A DNA stretch of 64,000 nucleotides from CAIMUS01 sp046347625 (GTDB lineage Bacteria > Pseudomonadota > Gammaproteobacteria > Competibacterales > Competibacteraceae). Shown one piece after another: positions 1-8,180 of the stretch. How positions within the stretch are numbered: the stretch's first letter is position 1; the number at the start of each line of letters is the position of its first letter. The stretch covers positions 248,001-312,000 of the forward strand of contig JAXMFU010000002.1 of assembly GCA_046347625.1 (NCBI GenBank), read 5' to 3'. The notes under the pieces are model-generated. The model did no database searches and was not told where the DNA came from. It saw nothing but the letters and a program-made list of their open reading frames with translations. A program made the translations under genes and the position numbers.

Positions 1-905
1 GCGCGTTCCTGTTCTTTCTCCGCTTGCAGCGTTTCGGTCTGTGCTTGCAGCGTTTCGGTCTGTGCTTGCAGCGTTTCGGTCTGTGCTTGCAGCGTTTCGG
101 TCTGTGCTTGCAGCGTTTCGGTCTGTGCTTGCAGCGTTTCGGTCTGTGCTTGCAGCGTTTCGGTCTGTGCTTGCAGCGTTTCGGTCTGTGCTTGCAGCGT
201 TTCCAGATAACGTTGGATGCTGCGCTGCTCGCGCAGGTAATTCTGCCGCGCCTGATAGGCATGGTAGGCGCGCTCTTTCTCGGAAAAAGCTTTCAGGGTG
301 CTCATGGCTTGCCTCATTTCGTCAGTCTGCATCCAGTCGGGCAGATGGTTCTCATCCAGATGTTCGCCTTCCTGGAAAAATTTCAGCCAGCGTTGCTGCT
401 CGGTTTCGACCCGCTCGGCCGCGAACTTGTTCAACTCCAGCAGCCACAGGCCGCCGTGGTCAAGCAAAAACCGCCCGGCCTCATCGCGCAGCCGGTAGAC
501 GTGGGCGTAGGCCGGGTCGTCGCGGAGTAGCTCCACGGCCAGCAGCCAGATCGCGTAGGTCGGCCGCAGCGCGGCGTAATCCTGGCCGCTGCTCAATTGC
601 GCGCTGTACAGGTCGGCCCAAGTGTAGAGGATGCGGGCGGGGAGATCGGGATGGTTCAGCAACTGGATCTCGACCTGGTAGAGCTGCCCCTGGTCGTCGC
701 GTGCCTTGACGTCGACGATGCTGAGCTTGTCGTCGAGGAATTCACGCTCGTTGTAAGGATTGAGAATCTCCACCTGGCGGACCGGGCTGGGCAGGGCGAC
801 ACCGAGCACGGCGTTGAGGAAATGGATCAACAACCGTCGGTTGGCTTCGGCGCCCAGCAGGGCTTTGAAGACGCAGTCGATTTTGGGGTCGATGGGGTGT
901 TTCAT
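1..905 (-). CDS. Rpn-type recombination-promoting nuclease / putative transposase (partial)
   Basis: The gene reads leftward from the ATG at 905 and runs off the left edge, so its C-terminus is missing. The protein begins MKHPIDPKIDCVFKALLG and continues with a core containing YQVEIQLL, which matches the PD-(D/E)XK nuclease/transposase family (PDDEXK_2, Rpn-like). Members cut DNA and promote RecA-independent recombination. After about residue 230 the protein becomes a low-complexity helix of identical seven-residue units (LQAQTET), a predicted coiled coil, followed by LQAEKEQER at the edge. A domesticated transposase-like nuclease is the best call; the actual activity here is unknown. Confidence 0.85.
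   Translation of the reverse strand, partial: MKHPIDPKIDCVFKALLGAEANRRLLIHFLNAVLGVALPSPVRQVEILNPYNEREFLDDKLSIVDVKARDDQGQLYQVEIQLLNHPDLPARILYTWADLYSAQLSSGQDYAALRPTYAIWLLAVELLRDDPAYAHVYRLRDEAGRFLLDHGGLWLLELNKFAAERVETEQQRWLKFFQEGEHLDENHLPDWMQTDEMRQAMSTLKAFSEKERAYHAYQARQNYLREQRSIQRYLETLQAQTETLQAQTETLQAQTETLQAQTETLQAQTETLQAQTETLQAQTETLQAQTETLQAEKEQER
27..206. repeat. Tandem 21-bp repeat inside the Rpn gene
   Basis: Eight apparently identical 21-bp units and a partial ninth lie in the 3' part of the Rpn-type gene. Each unit encodes the heptad LQAQTET on the minus strand, so changes in copy number keep the frame and only lengthen the coiled coil. The lack of divergence between units points to recent expansion by slippage. 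Confidence 0.95.
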
Positions 906-1011
906 GGCCACAGTGTAGCCCGGCTCTAGGCCGAAAGCGAGGCCCAAGGTCCGAGGCGAAAGGCGTGAGACAGTATCTACCTGGCTGAGCCAGTCTGAGT
1001 TGAACCGCTTG

Positions 1012-1227
1012 TTAGGCTGCTATCGGCCGCTCAGCCGCAATTTGTTCAAAGGAAAAATGAGAAATGCTGGCGCGGTCACTCGCGTGCTCAATCGTGATAG
1101 CGCCGATATTTCCCTCACTGTCGAGATCCAGCAGCATGTTCTCATCTAAATCGCGGGTTTCAGCCACCGCCACCGGGCGAAACTCAATATAGAGGGTGTC
1201 AGTTTCCTGGAAATACTGAATCTTCAT
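1012..1227 (-). CDS. DUF2283 family protein, putative antitoxin
   Basis: A 71-residue protein beginning MKIQYFQETDTLYIEF, the typical opening of DUF2283 proteins. The rest (VAETRDLDENMLLDLDSEG, then IGAITIEHAS) also fits. The ATG at 1227 overlaps the stop of the upstream gene by 4 bases, so the two are translationally coupled. DUF2283 genes often sit next to small DUF4258 genes and are thought to form toxin-antitoxin pairs. Its stop codon lies within GCCTAAC, which resembles one end of an integron attC site. The antitoxin role is inferred from family and position. Confidence 0.8.
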   Translation of the reverse strand: MKIQYFQETDTLYIEFRPVAVAETRDLDENMLLDLDSEGNIGAITIEHASDRASISHFSFEQIAAERPIAA

Positions 1228-1460
1228 GGTGTAAACCGTCTGTCGAAAAAAGCGTTGTGAACCGTCTCTCGATCTGGTAGCAGAATAACGCGCAAGTACC
1301 GATCTTCCATCTCTCTGATCGGCGCCCACAGTCGAATGCGACCGTCGGCCTGAACCTGCTCTCTCACCGGATTATCGATCACCCGCTGAATCCACTCAAG
1401 CTGAATGAGCGCCCGGTCCGGGCGTTGCCTTATGGCTTCAAAATACTGCGTGAACTTCAT
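1224..1460 (-). CDS. Small DUF4258-like protein, putative toxin partner
   Basis: A 78-residue protein starting MKFTQYFEAIRQRPDRALI. The pattern of an early helix, the stretch IQRVIDNPVREQVQADGR, and a late YLRVILLPDRETVHNAFFDR resembles DUF4258 (a RelE/ParE-like small toxin fold). It overlaps the DUF2283 gene by 4 bp (ATGA). The order and overlap suggest a two-gene toxin-antitoxin unit. Sequence similarity to DUF4258 is judged by eye, so the family name is tentative. Confidence 0.6.
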   Translation of the reverse strand: MKFTQYFEAIRQRPDRALIQLEWIQRVIDNPVREQVQADGRIRLWAPIREMEDRYLRVILLPDRETVHNAFFDRRFTP

Positions 1461-1487
1461 TCAAGAACCAGCCAACATCTTGCGCAG

Positions 1488-1520
1488 CCCTGTAGGGTGG
1501 GCACGGCCCACCCTACAGGG
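1488..1520. repeat. Perfect 15-bp inverted repeat after the sulfatase gene
   Basis: Two 15-bp arms (CCCTGTAGGGTGGGC and its complement) surround a 3-nt loop, 11 bp past the sulfatase stop codon. It is one of many copies in this window of a palindrome built on GTAGGGTGGGCACGG. The place and strength of the hairpin would let it act as a transcript end, but there is no T-run, so that role is only possible. Confidence 0.85.
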
Positions 1521-1531
1521 CTAGATCACCT

Positions 1532-3973
1532 TCAGTCTGCGGCGAACGCTCCTGCGAGCAGCATGGGGCTGATCTCTGGGGTCCCCTCGGGTTTAATGAC
1601 GACCTTGTGGATCGTTCCATTCTTGAATGGGTATGTGCCCTTGTCCTTGTATTCCTCGCTGATGGCGTCAGCGCTGTCGTACCCGACGCAGAGGCCGTCG
1701 CCGCACAGCGTGAACTTACCAACCTGCGCTTTCATAAAACCCGTATGGACGAGCTTGTCGTTTACGTAGAGCGTGGTATTGCCCTCCGACTCGCCGTACT
1801 GGCCCGCCTTCGTCTTCGTGAACTCCACGACGAAGATGTTGAGTCCGCGTAAAAGATGAGATGAGAAAAACTTATATTCGGGTTTGATGCCGAGGAAGTT
1901 GTACACGTAGTACAGCTTCCCTTCCTTGATGAACAGCGAGTGACCGCCGAAGCGCGAGCCGTGCGCGAAGATGACGCCCTCGCACCCATCCTCGAGCGTG
2001 ACCTCGGCCCTGATCGTATACGAACAGCCACGGATGCTGACCGCGACGCTCTCCGGCACGGGTGAGGCGCCGGGATAATAGGTATACTCCTCGCGGGGTC
2101 CTTCCTCGGTGGGCCGTACAATGTTGGCTTGCTCTGCGGCGCTGCGGTCATCCAGCGGCAGGACCAGGTTCTTATGCGCCTCCTCGAACCAGGCTTCGAT
2201 GAGCTGCTGGAGCTTCTTCTGGTGCGCGGGATCGGTAGAATTCGCCAGGTTGTGGAACTCGGAGCGGTCTTCGTCCACGTGGTACAGTTCCCACTCGTCT
2301 TCATCGAAGTTGCTCTTGCCGCTCAGCGGCGCATGAAGGCAAGCAGCCTTCCAGCCATTCTCCCAGATACCCCGGGTTCCGAGCATAGCGTAATACTGGC
2401 GTACCTTCTTGGTCGGATCGTCGGGCTTGGCATCCCAGGTGTAGCACATCGAAACGCCCGAGAGCGGGTACTGCTTCACGCCCTTGTAAACCTCGGGCAT
2501 CTCCAGACCGCAGGCCTCCAGGATGGTCGGGACGATGTCCGTGGCATGGTGATACTGATGGCGGATATTCTGCTGTTTGGCAACATCCAGTTTCGTGACC
2601 CGGAAGCGCTTGGGCCACGACATGACCATCGGATCGCAGGTGCCGCCGGCATACTCCGAGTAGCGCTTAAACATCTTGAACGGCGTCGAGGTGGCCGCAG
2701 CCCAGCCGGTTGGATAGTGCTCATACGTGTCCGCGCCGCCTATATCCTCGAAGCCATTTTTGAGTTTTTTGACCGTGTCCAGGTTCTCTTCCAAGGTGTC
2801 AGGGTAGCCATTGAAGAACTTGTTCTCGTTCACCGAGCCGTTGGGACTTCCTTCTCCCGATGCGCCGTTGTCGGCGGCCCAGATGATCAGGGTGTTATCG
2901 AGCTGGTTGGTCTGCTCAAGGTAGTCGATGATGCGGCCCACCTGCAAATCGGTATAGGTCGAGAACGCGGCGTAAATCTCCATCAGCTTCGTGAACAATT
3001 CCCGTCCGTCTTTCTGTTTCTCTTCATCGAGGTTTCCGTTCTCGTCAAACCCGATCTTATCCCATGGGATGACACGGTCGCCCTCGTTCTCCACCGCCTT
3101 CGGCAGGGGGTTAAGCGGAGTAAGCTCGGTGTCCTGAGGCAGGATGCCCCTGTCCTTCATCCTCGGCAGCACCCACTCGCGGTAAGCCTCGTAGCCCTCG
3201 CTGAAGTCGAAATCGCCTTCCTTATTGTAGTAAGTGCTTAGAATGTCTTTCTTGTCTTGATCCAGGATTTGGTGTGGAGCATGGTTGGCGCCCGGGCAGA
3301 ACCACATGTACCATGGCTTCGACGGGTTGCTGGCCTTCTGGTCCTTGATCATTTGAATCGCCTGGTCGGCCAGGTCCTTGGAGAGGTGATAGCCATCCAC
3401 ATACGGCTGCTCCACGGGATGGTTGTCGGCGATCAGGTCGGGAAAGAACTGGTTGGTCTCGCCGCCGATGAAGCCGTAGAAGCGGTCGAAGCCCTTCGCC
3501 AGCGGCCATTGCTTCTTGGTGGAACCCAGGGCGACATCGGTCTCGGGGACGTTGTGGTTCTTGCCCACCCAGAAGGTGCTCCAGCCGGCGTCCTGGAGGA
3601 TCTGCGCGACCGTGGCGCACTCATCCGGCATGCGGGCGTGCTGGCCGGGGAAGCCGTTCGCCCCCTCGGTGATGCTGGAGTTGCCGTTGAGGTGGTGGTT
3701 GCGGCCGGTCAGCAGCATGCCGCGGGTCGGCGAACAGAGCGCCGCCGTGTGCCATTGGGTGTAAATCAGCCCTTTGTTCGCGATTTTCTGCAGGGTCGGC
3801 ATTTTGATATTGCCGCCGTAAGGCTCCCAGGCCGCCAGGCCGGTGTCGTCGAAGAGCACGAACAGAATGTTCGGCGCATCCTTGGGGGCTTTGGGCGGGA
3901 GGTACGGCTCCCAATCGGGTATCGAGTCACGGACATCGAGCCTAATGACGCCGTTGAATTGTTTAGTGGTCAT
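1532..3973 (-). CDS. Arylsulfatase (Cys-type, formylglycine-dependent)
   Basis: An 813-residue alkaline-phosphatase-superfamily sulfatase that hydrolyses sulfate esters. The nucleophile motif CSPTRG starts at C80, the cysteine that a maturase converts to formylglycine. Metal-binding features are FDDTG (about 41-45), HAPH (about 231) and WAADNG (about 365-370). The roughly 780-810 residue length fits the long arylsulfatase subfamily. There is no signal peptide at the N-terminus, so it is probably cytoplasmic. It follows the maturase gene by 22 bp on the same strand, almost certainly in one operon. The substrate cannot be told from sequence. Confidence 0.93.
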   Translation of the reverse strand: MTTKQFNGVIRLDVRDSIPDWEPYLPPKAPKDAPNILFVLFDDTGLAAWEPYGGNIKMPTLQKIANKGLIYTQWHTAALCSPTRGMLLTGRNHHLNGNSSITEGANGFPGQHARMPDECATVAQILQDAGWSTFWVGKNHNVPETDVALGSTKKQWPLAKGFDRFYGFIGGETNQFFPDLIADNHPVEQPYVDGYHLSKDLADQAIQMIKDQKASNPSKPWYMWFCPGANHAPHQILDQDKKDILSTYYNKEGDFDFSEGYEAYREWVLPRMKDRGILPQDTELTPLNPLPKAVENEGDRVIPWDKIGFDENGNLDEEKQKDGRELFTKLMEIYAAFSTYTDLQVGRIIDYLEQTNQLDNTLIIWAADNGASGEGSPNGSVNENKFFNGYPDTLEENLDTVKKLKNGFEDIGGADTYEHYPTGWAAATSTPFKMFKRYSEYAGGTCDPMVMSWPKRFRVTKLDVAKQQNIRHQYHHATDIVPTILEACGLEMPEVYKGVKQYPLSGVSMCYTWDAKPDDPTKKVRQYYAMLGTRGIWENGWKAACLHAPLSGKSNFDEDEWELYHVDEDRSEFHNLANSTDPAHQKKLQQLIEAWFEEAHKNLVLPLDDRSAAEQANIVRPTEEGPREEYTYYPGASPVPESVAVSIRGCSYTIRAEVTLEDGCEGVIFAHGSRFGGHSLFIKEGKLYYVYNFLGIKPEYKFFSSHLLRGLNIFVVEFTKTKAGQYGESEGNTTLYVNDKLVHTGFMKAQVGKFTLCGDGLCVGYDSADAISEEYKDKGTYPFKNGTIHKVVIKPEGTPEISPMLLAGAFAAD

Positions 3974-3995
3974 CTTTGCACTCCTAATTTCAGTC

Positions 3996-5237
3996 TTACT
4001 GGGTCGGTTGCATGATCTCGTCCGCGAAGCGGCCCTGGCGGAGCAGGCCCGCCATGGTCTTCATCGTCGGAGCGATATGGGTAAAAAAGGCTTTGTAACC
4101 AGCACACAGGTAGTTAAGTCCCTCCTCGCCGTCGGGCGTCTTGATGAAACGGTTACGCGGGCATTCGCCATAGCAGGCGAACAAAACCGGGCATTCCTTG
4201 CAGAACTTCGGCAAGGTGTCGTACTTGTCCTGGCCGAAGCGACGCTGCTTCTCGGACGCGACCAGCGTCCCCAGCGGCGTGTCCTTGATATTGCCGAGCC
4301 GGTAATCCGGCTCGACGTAGTGATCGCAGGAGTACACATCGCCGTTGTGTTCCATCGTCAGGGCCCCGCCACAGGTGGGCGAGACGATGCAGGCGTTGTG
4401 CTGTCCCAGCCAACTGCCGAGCGCCACGTCGAAGGTGATGACATACACCTTGCCGACATCGCGCTGCACCCATTCGTCGTAGATGGCGATGAGAAATTTG
4501 CCGAACTGCTCCGCCGTCACCGTGCGCTCGGTGACCCGATTGCCCTCCTGCTTGTACAGCGGTCGGTCCGTACCTTTCAAGCCGCCCCAGCCCTGGTTGG
4601 CGAGGGCCAGCGTCTGCTCGGTGGCGCGCTCGACGATGGGGATCAACTGGAGGTACTGCGCCTGCAACTCGTCGCGAAAGAAGCGGTACACGGCGAGCGG
4701 GTGGTCGGCGTTGGCGGCGTGAATCGTGCAGAGGATGTTGACGTCGACATCGTGCGCGCGCAGGTAATTCCAGCCGCGGATCACGGCGTCGAAGCTGCCT
4801 CTGCCCTGCTTGTCGATGCGGTAGGCGTCGTGCAGCTCGCGCGGCCCGTCGATGCTCAGGCCAATCAGGTAGTTGTGCTGCTTGAAGAAAGCGGCCCACT
4901 CGTCGTCGATGAGCGTGCCGTTGGTCTGCATCGTGTGCAGGATGCGCCGATGGTGAGGTTGGCGGTATCGGTTGGCCAGCGCGACCGAACGCTGGTAAAA
5001 GTCCAGTCCGCGCAGCATGGGCTCGCCGCCCTGCCAGGCGACATCGACCTGCGGACCGGGCGACGACGCCATCAGCTGCGCGATGTAAGCCTCCAACGTC
5101 GCGTCGCTCATCAGCGGGCTCTCGCGCTCGCCATACAGGTTCTCCTTGGAGAGGAAGAAGCAGTATTTACAGCCCAGATTACAGGCCGCGCCAGCGGGCT
5201 TGGCGAGGAGGTGGTAGGGGGTGATACGCGACTGCAT
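3996..5237 (-). CDS. Anaerobic sulfatase maturase (radical SAM, anSME-type)
   Basis: This radical SAM enzyme oxidises the sulfatase active-site Cys to formylglycine without oxygen. The cluster motif CNLGCKYC gives C19, C23 and C26 in the CX3CX2C spacing. The C-terminal part carries SPASM-type cysteines (TCGGAL, YSCDHY, FCKECPVLFACYGECP) for two auxiliary Fe-S clusters. I chose the ATG at 5237 because the longer reading frame to 5291 is encoded by an intergenic palindrome. It lies just upstream of the sulfatase, which is its evident substrate. Total 413 residues, normal for the family. Confidence 0.93.
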   Translation of the reverse strand: MQSRITPYHLLAKPAGAACNLGCKYCFFLSKENLYGERESPLMSDATLEAYIAQLMASSPGPQVDVAWQGGEPMLRGLDFYQRSVALANRYRQPHHRRILHTMQTNGTLIDDEWAAFFKQHNYLIGLSIDGPRELHDAYRIDKQGRGSFDAVIRGWNYLRAHDVDVNILCTIHAANADHPLAVYRFFRDELQAQYLQLIPIVERATEQTLALANQGWGGLKGTDRPLYKQEGNRVTERTVTAEQFGKFLIAIYDEWVQRDVGKVYVITFDVALGSWLGQHNACIVSPTCGGALTMEHNGDVYSCDHYVEPDYRLGNIKDTPLGTLVASEKQRRFGQDKYDTLPKFCKECPVLFACYGECPRNRFIKTPDGEEGLNYLCAGYKAFFTHIAPTMKTMAGLLRQGRFADEIMQPTQ

Positions 5238-5263
5238 ACGAGTGGCCTGTTTGTGGTAAGTCT

Positions 5264-5327
5264 TAGGGTGGGCACGGCCCACCCTACCCATTAGGATTCA
5301 CAGGAACAGGTGGGCCAGGCCCACCTG
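5264..5327. repeat. Two adjacent inverted repeats upstream of the maturase gene
   Basis: The first hairpin has arms TAGGGTGGGC and its complement (5264-5273, 5277-5286). The second has arms CAGGTGGGCC and its complement around one base (5307-5316, 5318-5327). Both belong to the same short-palindrome families seen elsewhere in this window. They lie between the collar-protein gene and the maturase gene. Confidence 0.85.
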
Positions 5328-5341
5328 GCTTGCTTTAAAAC

Positions 5342-5590
5342 TCAGATATTATTCTCAGGAAAGTCACCATTGACGCAAATAATATACCGCATTCCAGCGG
5401 GGGCATTGTTGCGCAAATCCGGCAAGTTGAAAGTGTTGCCACTTCCGCCAAAGGTTGTGTAAATCAACGCAGTCAACGCTTGGTATTGCGCCATTTGCAA
5501 CGCGCGCCCGTCGCAAGGCAGCCAGTTCGCAGGTATTTTCGTTAACTGGGCGGGCCAAAGCGTTATCGTGCCAAGGTTAGCTGTTGCCAT
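5342..5590 (-). CDS. Small phage tail-collar domain protein
   Basis: An 82-residue protein starting MATANLGTITLWPAQL. The stretch IPANWLPCDGRALQ followed by TTFGGSGNTFNLPDLR is the hallmark of the tail collar/MdpB (microcystin-dependent protein) family. It is much shorter than phage tail fibres and has only the collar domain. The ATG at 5590 has a GGAG six bases upstream and is preferred over the GTG at 5602. No other phage genes are nearby. Such stand-alone collar proteins are common in environmental bacteria, and their role is not clear. Confidence 0.8.
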   Translation of the reverse strand: MATANLGTITLWPAQLTKIPANWLPCDGRALQMAQYQALTALIYTTFGGSGNTFNLPDLRNNAPAGMRYIICVNGDFPENNI

Positions 5591-6169
5591 ATTATTCTCC
5601 ACAAAGTTTTATGCAGCGCCGGGTAAAAATTGGGAAGCCTCCGTCCGGCGAATCCGGTTAGCTTCCCCGCCCGTGCTCCGGAAGTTCGCCAATTCTGGCA
5701 ATTGGAATCCAGATCACGGTAATAGCTCACCCAAGGCCCAGGCACCGGCACTATCCATTTTGCGCAAAAATTCAGCTTGAATCCGCCGGGCCGGGTAGCC
5801 TTGCAGGAAAGTGCTGAAGCCTTACATGAACGGCGCTACTTTACCCGCTAGCGGGGTCGACTCGTTATGCACTTTTCGACAAAGTGAGCCCGCCGGGCTG
5901 AGCGGGAAAGTATCTTCGGCGCGTCGTTCGGGAGTACCTCCAACGGGTCCTGCGACCACAGATAACCCAGCGCCTACGGGCTTGAATCCGCCGGGCCCGG
6001 CAGCCTCACCAAGAACGTGAGGGCTATCGATCTTTCCATGCGTTTCAAGACTTGCTAAGCTTTTATCAAGTAAAAGTCGCTTCGCGACGTGAAACCATGA
6101 CGCTGGATGGGACATTTATGACCGATTACGACAATCCCTGTGAAGCGGAGCGAAACTCAGGTTAACGCT
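5591..6169. other. Non-coding stretch with scrambled repeat fragments
   Basis: I find no convincing gene here. Two copies of a short motif (CTTGAATCCGCCGGGCC) lie about 207 bp apart, at 5773 and 5981. Between them are a short remnant resembling the AraC regulator downstream and small inverted repeats. The reading frames present are not protein-like. Confidence 0.6.
5932..5973 (-). pseudogene. Short remnant resembling the AraC-type regulator gene
   Basis: On the minus strand this encodes ALGYLWSQDPLEV, closely matching ALSYLWSRNPLEV in the intact AraC-family gene at 7025-8056. The nucleotide match is nearly continuous over about 42 bp. In the remnant a stop codon comes immediately before this stretch, so it cannot be expressed. 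It looks like debris from a second, related regulator or a partial duplication. Confidence 0.65.
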
Positions 6170-6571
6170 ATGCCCGTTATTCAATTAGAAGCTCAATTAT
6201 CCTCTGCACAGCTACTCCAGGCGGTGGCGCTGATGCCGTCCGAGGAATTGGATGAATTCGTAGAACGGATTCTGCTTCTGCACGCCCAGCGCTCAGCAAC
6301 GCATCTCGAGCACACGGAATCAGAACTGTTGCTGCAAATCAATCGCGGCATTCCCCCTGAACTGCGCGAACGCTATGAGGCATTGTCGGCCAAACGTCAG
6401 GCGGAAACCTTGAACTCCGAGGAGTATGCGGAATTGCTGCGGCTGACCGGACAAATCGAACAATTGGATGCTGTGCGTCTTACAGCACTGGCGGAACTTG
6501 CCCGATTGCGCCAGACATCCCTGGTGAAACTGATGCAGACGTTGGGTATCCAGCCGCCCGATTATGCCTGA
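6170..6571 (+). CDS. Conserved hypothetical protein paired with HNH nuclease
   Basis: A 133-residue, mostly helical protein (MPVIQLEAQLSSAQLLQAV...). It contains SEELDEFVERILLLHAQR and a Glu/Leu-rich second half that could form a helical hairpin. I chose the ATG at 6170; a GTG at 6140 would add ten residues. Its last 8 bases overlap the start of the HNH gene, so the two are coupled and probably act together. I do not recognise a named domain. Confidence 0.7.
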   Translation: MPVIQLEAQLSSAQLLQAVALMPSEELDEFVERILLLHAQRSATHLEHTESELLLQINRGIPPELRERYEALSAKRQAETLNSEEYAELLRLTGQIEQLDAVRLTALAELARLRQTSLVKLMQTLGIQPPDYA

Positions 6572-7019
6572 CAAACCGCTGTCAACCGAACAGCGTACCT
6601 TGGTGATTGCCCGCGCCCGGGGCTGTTGCGAATATTGTCGAAGTCAGGCGCGTTTTGCCACTCAATCCTTTTCAATTGAGCACATCATTCCACGCAGCAA
6701 GGGCGGTGAGACCACGGTGCATAATCTGGCGTTATCCTGTCAGGGCTGTAATAACCACAAGTACAACAAGATTCAGGGACAGGATCCGATCAGTGGGGAA
6801 ACCGTACCGCTGTTCCATCCGCGTCGGCAATACTGGGATGATCATTTTACCTGGAACGACGATTACACCCTGATACTTGGCTTATCACTCAGCGGTCGAG
6901 CCACGGTCGAAGCTCTAAAGTTGAATCGCGAAGGATTGGTTAATATGCGACGTGTTCTGTACATGATGGGCGAGCATCCCCCTCCACTGCACCATTTTCC
7001 AACCAGCCCGCTATCATGA
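6564..7019 (+). CDS. HNH endonuclease family protein
   Basis: A 151-residue protein with a clear HNH nuclease core: CCEYCRSQ (zinc ligands), SIEHIIPRSKGG (the His pair) and LALSCQGCNNHKYNK (the Asn/His and second CxxC). HNH proteins nick or cut DNA using a beta-beta-alpha metal finger. The partner of unknown function overlaps upstream. Stand-alone HNH proteins of this size occur in many bacteria without known targets; no phage or intron context is visible here. Confidence 0.88.
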   Translation: MPDKPLSTEQRTLVIARARGCCEYCRSQARFATQSFSIEHIIPRSKGGETTVHNLALSCQGCNNHKYNKIQGQDPISGETVPLFHPRRQYWDDHFTWNDDYTLILGLSLSGRATVEALKLNREGLVNMRRVLYMMGEHPPPLHHFPTSPLS

Positions 7020-7024
7020 CCAGG

Positions 7025-8056
7025 CTAAAACGCGGTTAAGGGCTGGATCAGGAAGTCGGGGGGTTCCGGGAAATGCCGGCTTAGGGTCTCCGACGGACGC
7101 TCGCCGAACATCCGCGCGTAAACGGCGGCAAAACGGCCGAGTTCGTAAAATCCGTGCGAGTAAGCGACATCCGCAACCCGTACCTCGCCCTTGCGGGCCG
7201 CCAGTAAGCGGCGGCGGACCGCGTGGAGGCGCCGGATTTTCAGATAGTCGCGAGCGGTCATGTCGAAAGCCTCCTGGAACGCCCGCTCCAGAGTACGTTG
7301 GCTCATGGTCGCCGCCTCACACAAGCTTGGCAGCGTAACCTCCAACGGGTTCCGCGACCACAGATAACTCAGCGCCCGATCCAGCCCCCGGTTCCGGGTG
7401 GACCGCCTTCCCATCACGAGTTGCAGCGGCTGCCCCTCGATCGCGGCGGCGAGTTGTCTCACCAAATCCTCTTCGAGCGACCGTACCGCCTCCGGGAACT
7501 GCAGCATTCGAGGGTGAGTCTGCGTTTCCTGCAATATACGGTTCAGCCAGCCGGCGAACCTCTCCACGGAGCCGGCCGAAGCCGGCAACAGCCGGGTCGC
7601 GGCGGCACGCTCCAAGGCTTCGAAGGTGTCGGCGGGCAGGGAACGCTGGAGCAGGACCAGGTCGATCAGGACGATGAAATGGGCCTGCCCCTCGGTGAAA
7701 ACGAGTTCCACCGCCCCGGGCAGCGAGCAGGGAAACCCGGAGCCCGCCAAGGGCGACCTCCAGTAGCTGGAGCCCGAAGCCCGGCGGAGCGGAACCAACA
7801 GGCTCAGCATGCCCGCTGGCGCCAAGCCCCGGCATCGGTAGGCTGCACCGGCTCTGGCCTCCCACAGAACCACGGCGGGGGTTGCGAGATACACCATATC
7901 GACGCGATAGCTGCGGCCCAATGGGGTATAGATCGTCTCGACAGGCCGTGAAGCTTCTTCGTGCAAACAGGGCTCGTCGAACCAGACGCGGCCGGTTCTC
8001 ACCAAGACCGGTTCACGGGATCCCCCAGGCGGATTGCTACGGTTTCTCTCGCTCAT
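7025..8056 (-). CDS. AraC family transcriptional regulator
   Basis: A 343-residue regulator. The C-terminal third carries the double helix-turn-helix typical of AraC/XylS proteins: LPSLCEAATMSQRTLERAFQ for the first helix pair and VADVAYSHGFYELGRFAAVY for the second. The N-terminal part is the less conserved sensing domain, and the effector is unknown. It is convergent with the HNH gene (5-bp gap). Upstream, 124 bp away on the same strand, ends the MFS transporter gene. A fragment of a related gene lies at 5932-5973. Confidence 0.88.
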   Translation of the reverse strand: MSERNRSNPPGGSREPVLVRTGRVWFDEPCLHEEASRPVETIYTPLGRSYRVDMVYLATPAVVLWEARAGAAYRCRGLAPAGMLSLLVPLRRASGSSYWRSPLAGSGFPCSLPGAVELVFTEGQAHFIVLIDLVLLQRSLPADTFEALERAAATRLLPASAGSVERFAGWLNRILQETQTHPRMLQFPEAVRSLEEDLVRQLAAAIEGQPLQLVMGRRSTRNRGLDRALSYLWSRNPLEVTLPSLCEAATMSQRTLERAFQEAFDMTARDYLKIRRLHAVRRRLLAARKGEVRVADVAYSHGFYELGRFAAVYARMFGERPSETLSRHFPEPPDFLIQPLTAF

Positions 8057-8180
8057 CGGCGGGTAGGGTAATGTCTCAATTGAGTATTTCGGCGCCCTAA
8101 ACTTGCAGGCCGAACTCGTACCGGTTGAGGAACAATCCGATCCCCGTATCGTGCCTCTCGGTGGATTTGGAGAAGCCGAT

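Noticed and set aside
27..206. Possible CRISPR array of 21-bp repeats
   Set aside because: The units abut with no spacers and encode heptads.
24..709. Two forward reading frames with repeated Arg/Phe/Gly/Leu units at the left edge
   Set aside because: They are the reverse-strand image of the Rpn gene repeats; the minus-strand frame gives a recognisable nuclease.
3843..5294. 483-codon forward reading frame opposite the sulfatase maturase
   Set aside because: It is antisense to a clear radical SAM gene and has no family-like motifs; long antisense frames are expected in GC-rich DNA.
5342..6139. Diversity-generating retroelement around the collar protein
   Set aside because: No reverse transcriptase gene and no template/variable repeat pair were found; the collar protein is short and the repeats nearby are unrelated to it.
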